This document shows, in pieces, positions 62,101 to 64,000 of a stretch of 64,000 nt of DNA; position 1 is the first letter of the stretch; the number at the start of each line of letters is the position of its first letter. A program made the translations under genes and the position numbers. The notes beneath the pieces are model-generated. The model did no database searches. It worked only from the letters and a program-made list of their open reading frames with translations, and was not told the DNA's origin. Origin of the DNA: Rheum nobile (lineage: Eukaryota > Streptophyta > Magnoliopsida > Caryophyllales > Polygonaceae); the NCBI GenBank assembly GCA_027886185.1, contig WOAB01000583.1:3100001-3164000 (forward strand). Reading direction: 5' to 3'.

Positions 62101-63233
62101 TGCCCGGACAAGAGCATAAGGTATGCAAATTGATCAAGTCCTTGTATGGGCAGAAGCAAGCACCAAAGCAATGGCATCAAAAGTTTGATGAGGTTGTGTT
62201 GTCCAATGGATTTAAGTTAAATCAAGCGGACAAGTGTGTGTATAGCAAATTTGATGATTCTGGAAATGGAGTTATAATTTGTTTATATGTGGATGACATG
62301 TTGATCTTTGGAACTGATCAAGGGCGAGTAGATCTTGCAAAGGAATTTTTGTCATCAAAATTCTCCATGAAAGGCATGGGGGAGGCCGACGTTATCCTAG
62401 GGATTAGGATAAAAAGGAAAACAGAGGGTATATCCTTGTCTCAATCTCATTACATTCAAAAAGTGTTGGAGAAGTTTAATTGTGACAAGAGTTCCCCTGT
62501 TAAGACTCCATTTGATCCAAGTTCGAAATTGTTCCCTAATAAGGGAACTGCAGTGTCACAACTTGAGTATTCAAAAGTTATTGGATGCTTGATGTACGCT
62601 ATGACAAGTACTCGACCGGATATTGCTTTTCCTGTAGGGAAACTTAGTCGATATACTAGTTCCCCTAGTATATATCATTGGCAAGCCGTTCGAAGGGTAC
62701 TTCGGTACCTGAAGGGAACTATGGATCTTGGTCTTACATATGTGGGATCACCTTCGGTTTTAGAAGGGTATTCAGATGCAAGTTGGATTACGAATGAAGA
62801 AGATCATTCTTCCACTAGTGGATGGGTGTTCCTCCTTGGTGGTGGGGTCATTTCATGGGCTTCCAAGAAACAAACTTGCATTACAAGTTCCACAATGGAA
62901 TCTGAATTTGTTGCCTTGGCCACTGCTAGTAAAGAGGCAGAGTGGCTTAGGAACTTAGTATATGAAATTCCCTTATGGGAAAAACCAGTTTCACCTATAT
63001 ATATTCATTGTGATAGCGTTGCAACTTTGGCTAAAGCATATAGTCATGTATACAATGGGAAATCACGTCATTTGGGTGTGAGGCATAGTGCGATAAGAGA
63101 GCTCATTACGCATGGGGTGATTTCTGTGGATTTTGTTCGTTCACAACAAAATTTGGCTGATCACTTGACAAAAGGATTGTCAAGGGACTTGGTTTTCAAG
63201 TCAGCAAAGGGGATGGGATTAAAACCCATATAA
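59187..63233 (+). pseudogene. Copia gag-pol polyprotein with two in-frame stops
   Basis: One frame, 59187-63233. Gag (residues about 1-240, KFEGMDFRRWQKKM), zinc knuckle C250-X2-Y253-X4-H258-X4-C263 with the second Cys changed to Tyr, protease WWVDSGA (D333), GAG-pre-integrase LWHARLGH...C..C, integrase core (HSD529, RTD592, SER with E624), then TGA at 61584-61586 and TAA at 61725-61727, RT (QMDVKTAFLNGELEEEVYM, YVDD near 62286) and RNase H (DASW, MESEF) to 63233. Domain order PR-IN-RT-RH defines Copia. Both stops are explained by C-to-T changes (CGA to TGA, CAA to TAA), so the element was recently intact. Gag-to-integrase and RT-RNase H remain as open blocks of 799 and about 500 codons. Confidence 0.95.
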
Positions 63234-63765
63234 TCTTTCTAGTGGTGGGATACCCAATTCCTTCCTGATTAACATTGGGAACGAATTCAATGTGGAAAGC
63301 CCACACCTAGAAGACTGAAGAGCACAAACGAACTGTCCCCAGGTATGTGCTCAGTTCCTACAAGTTTAAGAGGCTGAAAAGTATTTCTTAATAGTTTCTT
63401 TGAAAAAGTGCAGATTGTAGATGCACGATTGGGGGCTTGTTTTCCCTAAAGGATCTACCTATGTGAGCGTGGAGTTTGGCCGCTTCATGAAGTTTCGGGT
63501 TGACTTCACATACGCTTATGAATGGATAAGGACTCAGGGCCGTTAAGGAGTCAAGTTATACTATAGAATTGTAAAGTAACTCATGTGTGTGTTATCTTCA
63601 TGCACCCATTGAGGTTGATTGGTTCAATCGTTACGACACCATGATTCCCGGGTGTTTGGAATGTGTAATTACACTAAGCGGAAATTCAATCGTCTCGACA
63701 TTTTCGTTTATGCATAGAGTTTAGGGTTAAAGACTTGCTTATTTTGTGAATCAAGGATTACACTA

Positions 63766-63778
63766 AAATGGGGGAGGA
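63766..63778 (+). other. Polypurine tract of the Copia element
   Basis: AAATGGGGGAGGA directly before the 3' LTR start, the priming site for plus-strand DNA. Confidence 0.8.
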
Positions 63779-63779
63779 T

Positions 63780-64000
63780 TGTTGGTGATTTTAGTGAAAT
63801 CATTTCCATTTAATGTAATCGGGATTCATGTGACACTAAGGGAACTCATTTCGTTATAATACGAGCTCGGGTGTGTGGAGTACATGCTTGTGTAAACGAC
63901 TTGAGTTCTAGAGGGAAACAAAGTATATGTTACATGTAAGGGTCAAGTTCCCTTGAAACAGCTTGTATAAAGCTCTGGTTCCCTGGAAATAGTTTCAGTA
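63780..64000 (+). repeat. 3' LTR of the Copia element, partial
   Basis: Aligns with the first 221 bases of the 5' LTR. Differences are a GT insertion with A/G at about 63874-63878, C/T shortly after, A/G in CTCTGGTTCCC and C/A in the last bases. Confidence 0.95.

Larger units (their letters stand above)
58295..64000 (+). mobile_element. Near-complete young Ty1-copia element (3' LTR runs off the window)
   Basis: 5' LTR 58295-59160, polyprotein 59187-63233, polypurine tract 63766-63778 and the first 221 bp of the 3' LTR from 63780. Over those 221 bp the two LTRs differ by four substitutions and one 2-bp indel by eye, which points to a recent insertion. The target duplication should be GCTAC (58290-58294), but the right flank is not in the window. 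Confidence 0.97.

Overview
This is a plant nuclear window, most likely from a eudicot. The evidence is a very AT-rich background, introns with GT..AG borders, class IV (hevein-domain) chitinase genes, Ty1-copia and Ty3-gypsy LTR elements using an initiator-tRNA-Met-like primer site, an L1-type LINE, a CACTA element, MULE remnants and Helitron-like termini. I cannot name the species. Almost everything apart from the chitinase-family genes is mobile DNA, much of it nested.

Layout. 1-3.3 kb: unassigned repeats, a decayed MULE FAR1-type fragment (-) and a decayed Copia reverse-transcriptase fragment (+). 3.3-7.8 kb: a broken class IV chitinase. Its two exons lie about 3 kb apart, its intron holds a TIR element and a large foldback, and exon 2 is split by a Copia LTR-gag fragment. 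8.2-10.1 kb: 3' half of another Copia (-). 12.7-14.5 kb: the only chitinase gene with an intact reading frame (two exons, 272 aa). Its first catalytic glutamate is replaced by glutamine, and its intron holds a miniature LTR element (TRIM). 15-22 kb: one or two Helitron-like elements (-) with an RPA-like fragment and pieces of host genes. 22.2-25.9 kb: two near-identical 651-bp direct repeats flanking the tail of a MULE transposase fused to an OTU cysteine-protease domain. 26.8-27.2 kb: a small TIR element filled with telomere-like repeats. 27.3-32.4 kb: a LINE with a perfect 21-bp target duplication. 33-35.8 kb: decayed Copia (-).

35.9-38.9 kb: a gypsy-type solo LTR with a perfect 5-bp target duplication. 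40.2-41.0 kb: a probable Copia solo LTR. 42.3-49.6 kb: gag and 5' LTR of a gypsy element (-) of the same LTR lineage, whose LTR is split by a 3.8-kb non-autonomous CACTA element. That CACTA carries an exon of an ARL2/TITAN5-like small GTPase. 49.6-54.4 kb: AT-rich repeats and a (GA)53 microsatellite. 54.5-57.2 kb: a TIR element with internal tandem repeats. 57.4-57.8 kb: an LTR with an adjoining primer-site-like sequence. 58.2 kb to the end: the start of a further chitinase gene (promoter, signal peptide, half a hevein domain), cut exactly at codon 36 by a young Copia element whose 3' LTR runs off the window.

Reading: a chitinase gene cluster is being dismantled by transposons. Of three loci, one is a decayed pseudogene, one is cut by a recent insertion, and the intact one is predicted to bind rather than cleave chitin. 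The most interesting points are that catalytic substitution, the ARL2 exon inside the CACTA element, the OTU-transposase tail between long direct repeats, and an unusual density of the word AGTTCCC/GGGAACT across the young Copia element.
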